A DNA stretch of 64,000 nt from Ga0077555 sp050187415 (GTDB taxonomy: Bacteria; Pseudomonadota; Alphaproteobacteria; Rhizobiales; Hyphomicrobiaceae): the NCBI GenBank assembly GCA_050187415.1, contig JBFWXN010000002.1, positions 1-64,000 on the forward strand, in the 5' to 3' direction. How positions within the stretch are numbered: position 1 is the first letter of the stretch; each line of letters starts with the position of its first letter. Below the pieces are notes generated by a model. The model searched no databases. It was given only the letters and a program-made list of their open reading frames with translations, and had not been told where the DNA came from. The translations under genes were made by a program, and so were the position numbers. Of this stretch, positions 6,688-14,332 are shown piece by piece.

Positions 6688-8310
6688 ATGCTCGCAGCCA
6701 TGCCGGATTCTCTCGACGATCTCCCCGACGACATCGCGCGGCTGAAGGCGATCATTCTCGCCGAGCGCGCCGGGAAGGCGCGGCTTGCCGATCAGAACGA
6801 CCGTCTGCTCCACATGCTGCGCCAGCTCCGGCGCAATCACTTCGGGCGGAAGTCGGAGAAGCTCGAGCCGGACCAGCTCGATCTCGGGCTCGAAGACCTG
6901 GAGACGGCGATCGCCTCGGGCGAGGCCGCGGCCGAGAAGGCCAACGCGACGCTGAAAGCGTCGCGCACCCGGGAGCGCAAAGTCAATCGGGGTCACCTGC
7001 CCGCACACTTGCCGCGCGAGGAAGTCGTAATCGAGCCGACGAGCGCATCGTGTCCTTGCTGCGGCGGCGCTCTGCACGTCATCGGCGAGGATCGGTCCGA
7101 GCGTCTCGACAAGATCCCGGCGAAGTACCGGGTGATCGTGACGCGCCGGCCGAAGTACGCGTGCCGCTCCTGCGAGAAGATCGGCGCCGACGAGACCGCC
7201 GGCGTCATCCAGGCACCGGCGCCGGCCCGGCTGATCGAGGGCGGCCTGCCGACCGAGGCGCTCGTTGCCGACGTCGTCGTGCAGAAATACGCGTGGCACC
7301 TGCCCCTGTATCGCCAGTCGCAGATGATGGCAGCGGAAGGCATCCACATCGACCGCTCGACATTGGCGCATTGGGTCGGCTTTGCCGCCTTCGAGCTGAT
7401 GCCCGTCTACGACCGGCTCGTCGCCAATCTCAAGGCCTCGACCAAGCTCTTCGCCGACGAAACCCGGTGTCCGGTGCTCGATCCCGGGCGTGGCAAGACC
7501 AAGACCGGGTATCTGTGGGCGCTTGCGAGAGACGACCGACCGTGGGGCGGCGGTGCGGATGCGAGTGGGCATCCGAAGCACCCAGGAACAGGTCCGCCGG
7601 CTGTCGCCTACATGTATGCGACGGGCCGCGGTGAGGTGCATGCCGAGCGTCACCTTGCAGGCTTTGCCGGCACGCTGCAGGTCGACGGCTACGTCGCCTA
7701 CAAGAAGCTCGGCGACCCCAACCGCATCGGTGGCCCGCTGCGGCTCGCCAACTGTTGGGGCCACTTCCGGCGGCTGTTCTACGACATCGCCAAGGGCGGC
7801 AACGCGCCGATCGCAAGCGAGGCGCTTGTACGCATCGCGGCGCTCTATTGCGTAGAGGAGGAAATCCGCGGCAGGAGTGCCGACGAGCGCCGGGCCGTCC
7901 GCCAAGCGCGGACGAAGCCTCTCGTCGATAAGCTCGAGGTCTGGCTCAGGGAGCAGCTCGCGCGCCTCTCGAAGGGCTCGACGCTCGCCAAGGAGATCCG
8001 CTACGGCCTCAACCACTGGCAGGGCTTGAGCCGCTTCCTCGACGACGGCCGCATCGAGATCGACTCCAACACGGTCGAGCGATCGATGAGGCCGATTGCA
8101 CTCAGCAGAAAAAACGCACTCTTCGCCGGCAGCGACGAAGGCGCCACCAACTGGGCGGCCATGGCGTCGTTGATCGAGACCTGCAAGCTCAACGGCGTGA
8201 ACCCTCACGCTTGGCTCTCCGACACGCTGACGAAGCTCGTGAACCGATGGCCCCAATCCCGCATCGATGAGTTGCTGCCCTGGGGTTACGTGAAGGACAC
8301 CACTGCATGA
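6688..8310 (+). CDS. tnpC: IS66 transposase TnpC (DDE enzyme)
   Basis: This 540-residue transposase appears complete. It has an N-terminal leucine-zipper-like segment, the basic stretch RRNHFGRKSEKLEPDQ, a zinc-finger region (CPCCGG and CRSCEK near 120 and 155), and the DDE domain. The first Asp is in LFADETRCPVLDPG, the second in LQVDGYVAYKKL, and the Glu region is DSNTVERSMRPIALSRKNALFAGSDEGA. The family's C-terminal domain follows. It catalyses cleavage and joining of the IS ends. It is separated from tnpB by 96 bp. Confidence 0.95.
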   Translation: MLAAMPDSLDDLPDDIARLKAIILAERAGKARLADQNDRLLHMLRQLRRNHFGRKSEKLEPDQLDLGLEDLETAIASGEAAAEKANATLKASRTRERKVNRGHLPAHLPREEVVIEPTSASCPCCGGALHVIGEDRSERLDKIPAKYRVIVTRRPKYACRSCEKIGADETAGVIQAPAPARLIEGGLPTEALVADVVVQKYAWHLPLYRQSQMMAAEGIHIDRSTLAHWVGFAAFELMPVYDRLVANLKASTKLFADETRCPVLDPGRGKTKTGYLWALARDDRPWGGGADASGHPKHPGTGPPAVAYMYATGRGEVHAERHLAGFAGTLQVDGYVAYKKLGDPNRIGGPLRLANCWGHFRRLFYDIAKGGNAPIASEALVRIAALYCVEEEIRGRSADERRAVRQARTKPLVDKLEVWLREQLARLSKGSTLAKEIRYGLNHWQGLSRFLDDGRIEIDSNTVERSMRPIALSRKNALFAGSDEGATNWAAMASLIETCKLNGVNPHAWLSDTLTKLVNRWPQSRIDELLPWGYVKDTTA

Positions 8311-8341
8311 GCCGTCAAGGTGCCAGCGGAACACCGCTTAC

Positions 8342-8349
8342 GCCGCCCG
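8342..8349. repeat. IS66 target-site duplication, right copy
   Basis: GCCGCCCG is identical to the copy at 5718-5725. Removing the element plus one copy reconstructs a continuous intergenic sequence. Confidence 0.9.
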
Positions 8350-8366
8350 GAAACTGTCGGCACGAT

Positions 8367-10292
8367 TCAATCGGACTGAGGCGGGCCTTCGAGCGCTTCC
8401 ACTGGACACCGCAATCTCCATGTGAAGCCAGTCGAAGCAAACTCAGCGAGAACGTCCCCCTTGATACTCGCTCGCACCATCCGGTCTATGACCGTGGATC
8501 CGAACCCCAAAGTTTTGGGCTCGCTGACTCTTGGACCTCCAGTCTCGCTCCACGACATTTCAAACTCCTGAGCGCTGAGGGCCCACGTGATGCTCACACG
8601 GCCGACGTCATTGCTGAGGCTGCCGTGCTTCGCGGCATTCGTTCCGAGTTCGTGCAAGGCCATGCCCACGGCCTGAGCGACGTGTGGTGAAACCGACACT
8701 GGCGGACCGCAGATACTGATCCGGTCGTCGAGAAGGCTCTCGAAGTGAGCCAGTTGAGAACGCACAAGATCCTCAAGTTTCACTGACGACCAGTTGCTCT
8801 TGACGAGCAGGTCCTGGCTGGCGCCGAGCGCCCTTAATCGTTGCCCAAAATTCTCGATGAAGGCGTCAGGTGATTTAGCAGCCGTCTGCCGCGCGATGGC
8901 GTGGATCGTCGACAACATATTCTTGCCGCGATGATTGAGCTCGTGCATCAGCAGCTGACGAGCCTCGTCCGACTGCTGCCGCGCCGTCACGTCTTGGATG
9001 ACCTTGATCAAGTACCCAATACCGCCGCGCGGGTGCCGGACGCAACTGACCGATGTTTGTCCCCAGACGACGCCTCCGTCCCGACGGATGTAGCGCTTTT
9101 CAAGCTGATAAGCGTCGGCCGCGCCGCTTTCGAGCCTTTGCCATGCGAGATGACTAGTCTCCAGGTCGTCGGGGTGTGTGAAGGCGTCGAGTGGACGGCC
9201 TTCAAGCTCGCCGACCTCATAGCCTAAGAAATGTGCCAGTCTTCCGTTGACACGCTCCAGCACGCCTTGCGGATTGACGATGCTCATTCCCACTGCCGCG
9301 TTTTGAAAGGTCGCCTTAAAGCGCTGCTCAGCAGCCAAGATCTGGTGGGTGCGATCTTCGACCCGCTGCTCGAGCTGATTATTGGTCGCCTTAAGCTCGC
9401 TCAATGCCTGACGATACTGGCGAATGATGGCGGCTACGATCAACCCAATCGACGCAGCCACGGCGATAAACGCCTGCAGCATCGCGTGCCGATATGTAGG
9501 ACTGTCGTCCAAATCGGCTCGCGCGCCGGAAACCTGCGCGTGCCAAGCGATCATCAACGTGATCATCAGAATTGCAAGTCCAGCGCCTCGCATCTCATAC
9601 CTGAGGGCCGCCCAGATGATCGGAACAAACAACATGAACGCGTATTTGGCCGGACCGGAAAGCGCCCAGAACCCCAAACCTCCGAGTAGGACCGTAATGC
9701 CAACGGCCTCGGCGGCCTGCCACACGGTCGGCTTAGCCTTCTCGCGCCAAGCATTGATCAAAGACACCACGAGAGGCGTCGCGATAAGAATTCCCGTGGC
9801 ATCTCCCAACCACCAGAGCGGCCACGTCTCCGAAAACGGCCGCTTCCCCACAGCCACATCGAGCAGGCTGCCCAGTGTGGCGCCGATCATGGGCCCAGCC
9901 ACTACGCCAACGCTCAGGAACGCCAAAACCTCCGCCAACGTCTTAAAGCGAACCAGCGGCGAAGCGAAAATCCGAGTCAGGATGGCAGCGGCAAATAGAA
10001 CCTCGAGGGCGTTTGCAATCACGTAGCCGAGCGCAGGACCCAACGGATTGCGGAACCACACGGCGTTGCTTGTGAGTTCGCCAGCAGCCGCGACCAGGAT
10101 CCACCAAGGCCAGGTTTGGCGTTTGCTCAACAGAAGGACCGCAAGAACGATCCCGTTGGGAGGCCATACGGTGATGGACAAGCCCGGCACTACCATCATC
10201 CACTGGCCGTAAAGCGCTGCCAGCAGATAGCCGAGATAGCAAACAATCAGATGCTGGATCGCTGGGCGTGGAAGCTGTGCGATGCCATACAT
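8367..10292 (-). CDS. MASE1-PAS-HWE sensor histidine kinase
   Basis: This is a 641-residue inner-membrane kinase. Residues 10-295 form a MASE1-type sensor with about eight hydrophobic helices and the motif SITVWPPNGIVLAVLLL. A short coiled coil (295-322) leads to a PAS domain (about 322-440, with NAAVGMSIVNPQGVLERVN). The HWE core has H-box HELNHRGKNML (His454 the likely phosphoacceptor), N-box HELGTNAAKHGSLS (547-560), WSE motif (581-583) and G-box TLGFGSTVIDRMV. All key residues are present, unlike the relic at 623-1326. HWE kinases often act in the general stress response by phosphorylating PhyR (family knowledge). ATG 10292 is chosen because it precedes the first helix; the longer upstream frame looks non-coding. 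GTG 10304 after GGAG is an alternative. Confidence 0.85.
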   Translation of the reverse strand: MYGIAQLPRPAIQHLIVCYLGYLLAALYGQWMMVVPGLSITVWPPNGIVLAVLLLSKRQTWPWWILVAAAGELTSNAVWFRNPLGPALGYVIANALEVLFAAAILTRIFASPLVRFKTLAEVLAFLSVGVVAGPMIGATLGSLLDVAVGKRPFSETWPLWWLGDATGILIATPLVVSLINAWREKAKPTVWQAAEAVGITVLLGGLGFWALSGPAKYAFMLFVPIIWAALRYEMRGAGLAILMITLMIAWHAQVSGARADLDDSPTYRHAMLQAFIAVAASIGLIVAAIIRQYRQALSELKATNNQLEQRVEDRTHQILAAEQRFKATFQNAAVGMSIVNPQGVLERVNGRLAHFLGYEVGELEGRPLDAFTHPDDLETSHLAWQRLESGAADAYQLEKRYIRRDGGVVWGQTSVSCVRHPRGGIGYLIKVIQDVTARQQSDEARQLLMHELNHRGKNMLSTIHAIARQTAAKSPDAFIENFGQRLRALGASQDLLVKSNWSSVKLEDLVRSQLAHFESLLDDRISICGPPVSVSPHVAQAVGMALHELGTNAAKHGSLSNDVGRVSITWALSAQEFEMSWSETGGPRVSEPKTLGFGSTVIDRMVRASIKGDVLAEFASTGFTWRLRCPVEALEGPPQSD

Positions 10293-10580
10293 GCTACTGA
10301 CCACTTGCTCCGGAGGACCCGACGACACGTGAACAAAATACAGTGCCGGATAATGAAAGTAAGTGGGCTTCGCAATGTGCGCCAATTTGACGATGCTCAG
10401 ATCGCCCCTTTGATCACCTTTGTCCCCACCGCTTGCCGAAGTGGAGGCGAAGGGTCTCAACTGGTTCCGCCGCACAGTTGCTCGAACCGCTCCGCGGCTG
10501 GCCGGCGACATGGACGTAGTCACCGGCTGGGACGATGTTAAGCATTTGACGGTTGCCATTGACCAGCTGGAGCGCCGGTC
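10293..10580. other. Intergenic stretch without a recognisable gene
   Basis: Open frames run through this stretch on both strands but match no family I know. It probably holds the promoter of the MASE1 kinase and sequence left by an IS66-type element (see 10582-10700). Confidence 0.4.
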
Positions 10581-10581
10581 T

Positions 10582-10700
10582 CGGCCGGGGTTACTCGTCG
10601 CCGACCTCGAGGTCTGGATGCGCGCCGAGAGACCGAGGCTCTCGCGCGGCAGCGATGTGGCAAAGGCAATGGCGCCAACCGCCGCCGAATGCGCACCGGG
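10582..10700 (+). pseudogene. IS66 TnpC C-terminal fragment (relic)
   Basis: The frame encodes RPGLLVADLEVWMRAERPRL and then SRGSDVAKAM. This parallels the intact TnpC in this window (LVDKLEVWLREQLARL, then SKGSTLAKEI) and is closer still to other IS66 transposases. The conserved continuation is missing or scrambled after SDVAKAM. No inverted repeats or other tnp genes are nearby, so it is an old fragment from a different IS66 lineage. Confidence 0.55.
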
Positions 10701-10814
10701 CTGGAAGTGCCGACATGCCTTGGAAGAAGGCCGACTACGATAAGGCCTGCGCCAGGATTAGGGCCAAGAAGTAACTCCGGTCCAGTTGTTACCGCATGGT
10801 CCCCGCCTCTGCAA

Positions 10815-11267
10815 TTAACGCCGGTGGCGGGCGCCTTGCTGAGCAGGTACCTCGCACTCGATAGGGTCATTGATCGCGGGTCGTGCCACTGCGAGAGCTT
10901 CGCGCTCAAATCGCTCCAACGCGAGCTTTTGCGCCAAAAGCACGTCTGCAAGCGGGAGCTTGCCGACTGGATAAAAGCATCGAGGGAGCATCGGAAACTC
11001 GTTGCCGTCCAGCCGGTATACGTTGGTTGGTCTCCGCCAGAAAATGCGATAGCAGGCCCCAGTGTCAGAGCCTACCACGTCGAAGTATCCGCGATTGTCA
11101 AACTGCGACCTCTGGCTATCGCTGAGGTGTTCGCGGAGCAAAGCCATTGCTCGGTCGCGCGCGCGCTTCCGTCTGCCACAGAACTCTAACGCAGCGACCG
11201 CCGCGCGCTGAGTGGCGGCGGCGGCCCGCATCATCCCAAAACGCGTCGAGTTGACCGGATGGATCAT
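10815..11267 (-). CDS. Conserved hypothetical protein (150 aa)
   Basis: This 150-residue soluble protein has a recognisable core: LLREHLSDSQRSQFDNRGYF, then DVVGSDTGACYRIFW and KLPLADVLLAQKLALERFE. The 'L...LS..Q......G.F.V.G..TG..YRI' pattern occurs in many uncharacterised rhizobial proteins (recalled, not searched). A C-terminal basic tail follows. Its start lies 2 nt beyond the stop of the gene at 11269-11493, so the two form an operon. Function is unknown. Confidence 0.65.
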   Translation of the reverse strand: MIHPVNSTRFGMMRAAAATQRAAVAALEFCGRRKRARDRAMALLREHLSDSQRSQFDNRGYFDVVGSDTGACYRIFWRRPTNVYRLDGNEFPMLPRCFYPVGKLPLADVLLAQKLALERFEREALAVARPAINDPIECEVPAQQGARHRR

Positions 11268-11268
11268 C

Positions 11269-11493
11269 TCACCCGCCTACCAATCGAGGGATGAATATGG
11301 TCCTCTCGGCCTCCGGATCGAATTCAGTTATCCGCGATCCCGAAGCGTCGCCATCGCCGAAGGCCACCGCGCTATACCCCTGACCAATCAAGTGCTCAAA
11401 ACGACTTTTTGCTTCGGCGATCGAGTGTGCATCGACAGGGTCGAATTCGTGCCTCGCGTCGCCGCTTCTCTCCATGATGATCTGCGCACGCAT
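11269..11493 (-). CDS. Small conserved hypothetical protein (74 aa)
   Basis: This 74-residue acidic protein begins MRAQIIMERSGDARHEFDP. It contains AEAKSRFEHLIGQGYSAVAF and ITEFDPEAERTIFIPRLVGG. A compact alpha-beta fold with a terminal LVGG is plausible, with no signal peptide or membrane segment. It is the first gene of a two-gene unit with 10815-11267. An EcfG-like promoter (11525-11549) ends 31 bp upstream of the start. I recognise it only as a rhizobial uncharacterised protein. Confidence 0.6.
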   Translation of the reverse strand: MRAQIIMERSGDARHEFDPVDAHSIAEAKSRFEHLIGQGYSAVAFGDGDASGSRITEFDPEAERTIFIPRLVGG

Positions 11494-11524
11494 GAACGCT
11501 CTCCATCTGGCAAAGATACCGGGA

Positions 11525-11549
11525 AACTACGGTTGACCGATATGGTTCC
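11525..11549 (-). promoter_or_regulatory. EcfG-type promoter, near match
   Basis: On the minus strand GGAAC (11549-11545), a 16-nt spacer and AGTT (11528-11525) match GGAAC-N16-NGTT. The -10 element ends 31 bp upstream of ATG 11493. Confidence 0.5.
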
Positions 11550-11636
11550 TTTGAATGCAGAAAAATCGGCAAGACAGTGGCGCCGGCAGAGCGAGAGGCT
11601 TTAGAAGCAAAGGGTCTGGTTTGGTGAGGATCGGAC

Positions 11637-11669
11637 AAAAAAGGCTCCCGCCCGCAAGGGCTAGGAGCT
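11637..11669 (-). terminator. Rho-independent terminator of the His-rich gene
   Basis: On the minus strand GCTCC-TA-GCCC pairs with GGGC-G-GGAGC around a TTGC loop and is followed by TTTTTT. It stands about 30 bp after the stop of the histidine-rich gene at 11698. Confidence 0.7.
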
Positions 11670-11697
11670 GAAAAGATCAATCCTGGAAGTGCGTGCG

Positions 11698-11979
11698 TCA
11701 GTGATGCATTTTCTTGTGCCCATGATGGTGCATCATCTTGTGGTGATGCTTCCGATGCATGTGGCCCATGTGGTGCCCGCGATGCTTGTAGCGGTAGACC
11801 CGCTTATGCTTGTGGTGGCCGTGGCGCATCATCTTGTGGCCGTGATGCATTTTATGACCGTGGTGCATTTTATGGCCGTGGCCATGGCGATAATCCATAT
11901 CGGCTGCGACGCTCAAGCTCGTGCCGCCAAACAGAAGTGCTCCGCCCAAAGCCGCGCCCATCATGATCTTGCTCAACAT
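11698..11979 (-). CDS. Histidine-rich exported protein (93 aa)
   Basis: The start at ATG 11979 is supported by AAAGGAG 7 nt upstream. Residues 1-26 form a signal peptide (hydrophobic MGAALGGALLFGG core, cleavage likely after SVAA). The mature part of about 67 residues holds 27 histidines, with many Lys, Met and Gly. It includes three tandem HHGHKM-type repeats and a second block of HHH and HGH motifs. It has no cysteine. Such composition suggests binding of Ni, Zn or Cu in the periplasm or outside the cell (inference); no enzymatic motif is visible. A convincing terminator follows. The complementary strand has an apparent frame rich in Met, Val and His that is only a shadow of this repeat. 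Confidence 0.75.
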   Translation of the reverse strand: MLSKIMMGAALGGALLFGGTSLSVAADMDYRHGHGHKMHHGHKMHHGHKMMRHGHHKHKRVYRYKHRGHHMGHMHRKHHHKMMHHHGHKKMHH

Positions 11980-12171
11980 CAGTCCACTCCTTTGAAGTTT
12001 CCCTGGCATAAGCAATACGTGTGGACGGACGGTTGGTTTCGAAGCGAGCTATGCTTGAGGGGCAACACGATTAACAGGTGAGGCGAGTGGTTACCGTGGA
12101 AAAGAAGGACTTCTGTGTTTTCGGCGCCTTTGATCGGTGGAGTTGCCCCTGTCTGGCCGGACACCCCGGCG

Positions 12172-12463
12172 TCATGATTGGGCTCTTCTGAACTCGCGAG
12201 GCGAGCGGATGTTGAGCCCGGAATGTGGATGGCTCTCGTTGTAATCCTCGACCGGCGATCAATGACAGCGCGGTCTTCGCATCGGGCAGCGGGTGCACCC
12301 TGACGTAGTCGCGTTTGAAGGTCTTCACGAAGGCTTCGGACAGGCCGTTGCTCTCGGGGCTGGCGACGGGCGTGAAGCAGGGCGTCAGGTTGAGGACCCG
12401 CGCAAAGGACTCGGCGAGCGTGATTGCTCCTGGTGAGGCCTGTCGGTTGATGAACGGGGGAGC
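12172..12463 (-). pseudogene. IS3-family transposase (OrfB) 3' remnant, frameshifted
   Basis: The minus strand encodes the C-terminal part of an IS3 integrase-type transposase: CFTPVASPESNGLSEAFVKT, then FKRDYVRVHPLPDAKTALSL. After a frameshift near 12265 it continues VEDYNESHPHSGLNIRSPRE to a stop at 12172. The second Asp and most of the catalytic domain are gone on the upstream side. The adjoining sequence around 12140-12165 (GTTGCCCCTGTCTGGCCGGACA) may contain the old IS end. Confidence 0.8.
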
Positions 12464-12500
12464 GGATTCTCGTAGGTCAACGTGTGTGTCTATGAACTCT

Positions 12501-12526
12501 GGAACCAACGTGTACTGCCTGGAGTT
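12501..12526 (+). promoter_or_regulatory. EcfG-type promoter of the micro-membrane-protein operon
   Basis: GGAAC (12501-12505), a 17-nt spacer and AGTT (12523-12526) match GGAAC-N17-NGTT. The -10 element ends 40 bp before GTG 12567. Confidence 0.5.
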
Positions 12527-12566
12527 GGGTGAATGACAGTCCTGAAATGCTCGCCAGGAGGGTTCC

Positions 12567-12641
12567 GTGGACGGAATAATTTATCTTGTGGGGCTTGTTG
12601 TCGTGGTGATGGCAATTCTTAGCCTGTTCGGATTGCGATAA
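12567..12641 (+). CDS. 24-residue single-TM micro protein
   Basis: GTG 12567 is preceded by a near-ideal AGGAGG six nt upstream. The frame encodes 24 residues, MDGIIYLVGLVVVVMAILSL then FGLR, and stops at TAA 12639. Residues 3-20 are a single hydrophobic helix and the end is basic, which suggests an inner-membrane micro protein. It lies 17 bp before the larger membrane protein at 12659 and matches the layout of the 27-residue gene at 13512. The strong ribosome site and the sequence type, which I associate with conserved short rhizobial proteins, argue for a real gene. Its role, perhaps a subunit or regulator of the neighbour, is inference. Confidence 0.65.
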   Translation: MDGIIYLVGLVVVVMAILSLFGLR

Positions 12642-12658
12642 GTGATGGAGATGACCTA

Positions 12659-13489
12659 ATGGTTGAAGTAACGCATACGGTTCCAACACATTCATCGCAT
12701 TCGAGTTATGTCGAGTGGGGATCAATTATTGCTGGGGCCGTTGCGAGCCTTGCGGTTTCAGCCATTCTTCTAAGCTTCGGAGCCGCTGCGGGATTATCAG
12801 CGGTATCGCCATGGAGTTCTTCAACCACGTACACCGCCGTCGCAATTGGTTCGGGTTTTTGGGTTTTGCTCGTCTCGTTGTGGTCTTTCGGTTTGGGCGG
12901 ATATCTTGCCGCACGATTACGGCATCGCTGGTCTGATGGAAATCAAGACGAGATTGATTTTCGCGACAATGCCCATGGTGTATTGTCGTGGGCCGTCGCA
13001 GTCACATTTGCAGCTGTGGTTGTTGCGATTTCTTCGGCGACAACCGAGCGGAGTACGACTGATGCCGTCCCGTCAAGCGCGGCGAGCACTTTCGCTGTAG
13101 ACTCTGTTTTGCGATCGTCTCGAACGGATGTGCCCGTTGCCAGCGATACCCTTAGAGCCGAAGTTGGGCGAACATTCACACGAAATGTCGCGCGAACGAC
13201 TTTGCCAGCGGGTGATAAGGCCTACCTTGCCGCGTTAGTTTCGGCGCGCTCCAAGGTCGAGCCGGAAGAGGCCAATCGGAAAGTGCTTTTGGCCTTCGAA
13301 GAGTTCAGAAAGACGTCCGATCAAGCTAGGAAAGCCGGCGTTGTCATGGGCTTTCTCGCTGCCGCCACGCTGCTAGTTGGCGGCGCAATGGCTTGGTGGG
13401 CGGCTGGGGTCGGCGGACAACATCGCGATTCTGGCACGACGTGGGAAGCCTTCCACCGGGCCCATCGTGTCAAGATTTTCAAGCCCTAA
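12659..13489 (+). CDS. Conserved 4-TM membrane protein, hypothetical
   Basis: This 276-residue protein opens with a soluble segment and YVEWGSIIAGAVASLAVSAI. It has helices at about 22-45 and 60-85, then after GGYLAARLRHRW a third at about 108-130. A 95-residue extracytoplasmic region rich in Ser, Thr and Ala follows, then a final helix at about 225-248. The 'WGSIIAGA.A..A.S..L..FG...GLS..SPW' opening marks a family of uncharacterised alphaproteobacterial proteins sometimes labelled PhnA-like; that label has no functional basis I can see. GGAG precedes the ATG by 8 nt. It is flanked by two micro membrane genes in the same orientation. Confidence 0.7.
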   Translation: MVEVTHTVPTHSSHSSYVEWGSIIAGAVASLAVSAILLSFGAAAGLSAVSPWSSSTTYTAVAIGSGFWVLLVSLWSFGLGGYLAARLRHRWSDGNQDEIDFRDNAHGVLSWAVAVTFAAVVVAISSATTERSTTDAVPSSAASTFAVDSVLRSSRTDVPVASDTLRAEVGRTFTRNVARTTLPAGDKAYLAALVSARSKVEPEEANRKVLLAFEEFRKTSDQARKAGVVMGFLAAATLLVGGAMAWWAAGVGGQHRDSGTTWEAFHRAHRVKIFKP

Positions 13490-13511
13490 TTGGACGTAGG
13501 GAGACATAGCA

Positions 13512-13595
13512 ATGCTGCCCGGTCTCATTCTTTGGTTTGCTGGCGTGCCGATCGCAGTGATCATTCTTCTATTTCTTTTGGGAGTATTGAGCTAG
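13512..13595 (+). CDS. 27-residue single-TM micro protein
   Basis: ATG 13512 follows AGGGAG at 8 nt. The frame encodes MLPGLILWFAGVPIAVIILL and then FLLGVLS, and ends at TAG 13593. Almost the whole peptide is one hydrophobic helix with a central Pro. It starts 22 bp after the stop of the 4-TM protein. This is consistent with a conserved micro protein of the same operon; no function is known. Confidence 0.6.
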   Translation: MLPGLILWFAGVPIAVIILLFLLGVLS

Positions 13596-13637
13596 GTCGG
13601 CCGTGTGGGCTAGCGCCCAAGAAACCGGGGTGGGGGC

Positions 13638-13823
13638 ATGTGTGATCGGGCCGACTGCGACGTCGTGAAGATGATCCGCAAACTCAAATCCGGCCGGTGC
13701 CGCCCTTATTGCCGAAAGATCGATCCAAAGACCGGCAAGCGCCACAATCTTGGGACCGTCCCTATGCGCGCCAAGGCGGAAAAGCACGAGCGCGATAACC
13801 ACTGTTTCAAGCGCCGTGGCTAG
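13638..13823 (+). CDS. Small basic conserved hypothetical protein (61 aa)
   Basis: The core MIRKLKSGRCRPYCRKIDPK followed by TGKRHNLGTVPMRAKAEKHE matches a family of roughly 50-residue bacterial proteins of the form 'IRKLKSGEYRLYSRK.DPKTGKRRNLGTF......AEKHER.....KR'. I recognise it from rhizobia and other soil bacteria. A start at ATG 13671 would give the usual family length of 50; ATG 13638 has the better G-rich ribosome site. The high Lys/Arg content suggests nucleic-acid contact (inference). Confidence 0.6.
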   Translation: MCDRADCDVVKMIRKLKSGRCRPYCRKIDPKTGKRHNLGTVPMRAKAEKHERDNHCFKRRG

Positions 13824-13859
13824 CGGATCTGGCGAAGCGCTCAGCGCGACGGAGGATCA

Positions 13860-14303
13860 ATGCAAAGTAAATTGCTCCATGAAGCGAATGGCAAGCGCAC
13901 CTTCGCGCTCATTCTCGAAAAGGGCGACGAGGCGATGCGGTGCCTCGAGGAATTTGCGCTCAAGGAGAAACTTGGTGGGGCGCAGATCACAGCGATCGGT
14001 GCGCTGAGTGGCGCCAGGCTTGCGTACTTTGACTGGGAGACCAGGCAATACCGGCCGATACCCCTGAATGAGCAGGTCGAGGTCGCATCGCTGATCGGTG
14101 ACATTGCTCTCGGCCCCGATGGAACTCCGAGCATCCATGTTCACGCTGTGCTCGGACGGCGCGACGGTGGCGCCATCGCCGGACATCTGCAGGAAGGCTA
14201 TGTGAGGCCGACGCTTGAGATCATCATTACGGAATCGCCAGCTCATCTGTGCAAGACCAAAGATGCGTACACGGGCCTCGCCCTGATCAATGCCGGCAGA
14301 TAG
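13860..14303 (+). CDS. PPC/DUF296-domain DNA-binding protein
   Basis: This 147-residue protein is made of a single PPC (DUF296) domain. It has FALILEKGDEAMRCLEEFA, a central AQITAIGALSGARLAYFD, and the histidine-bearing HVHAVLGRRDGGAIAGHLQE, whose conserved histidines form the metal site of the trimeric fold. Bacterial PPC proteins are small homotrimers of uncertain role, and some are linked to DNA. GGAGG lies 4 nt before the ATG. It stands alone between the micro-protein operon and paoABC. Confidence 0.85.
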   Translation: MQSKLLHEANGKRTFALILEKGDEAMRCLEEFALKEKLGGAQITAIGALSGARLAYFDWETRQYRPIPLNEQVEVASLIGDIALGPDGTPSIHVHAVLGRRDGGAIAGHLQEGYVRPTLEIIITESPAHLCKTKDAYTGLALINAGR

Positions 14304-14332
14304 TCCGCAGCCCCCGAGGGCTTTTGCCGGCT

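Larger units (their letters stand above)
5726..8341 (+). mobile_element. Complete IS66-family insertion sequence (2616 bp)
   Basis: The element begins GTAAGCGATGCCCCGCTCAC, and the reverse complement of its right end reads GTAAGCGGTGTTCCGCTGGC. These ends are imperfect inverted repeats with the GTAAGC tips typical of IS66. Inside are tnpA, tnpB (4-nt overlap) and tnpC in the usual order, all intact. An identical 8-bp duplication flanks it. It sits in the gap between the convergent SemiSWEET and HWE-kinase genes and breaks neither. Intact genes, recognisable ends and a perfect duplication indicate a recent and probably still mobile copy. Confidence 0.95.

Noticed and set aside
6682..8334. Long minus-strand open frame over the IS66 tnpC gene
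   Set aside because: It is a high-GC mirror frame of tnpC with no recognisable domain; tnpC itself is a clear transposase.
11689..12081. Plus-strand frame rich in Met, Val, His and Ala over the His-rich gene
   Set aside because: It is the complement of the His codon repeat. The minus-strand frame has a signal peptide, a ribosome site and a terminator.
12130..12175. Intact IS3 terminal repeat and complete element
   Set aside because: A possible old end lies here, but the transposase is truncated and frameshifted and no matching opposite end is visible.
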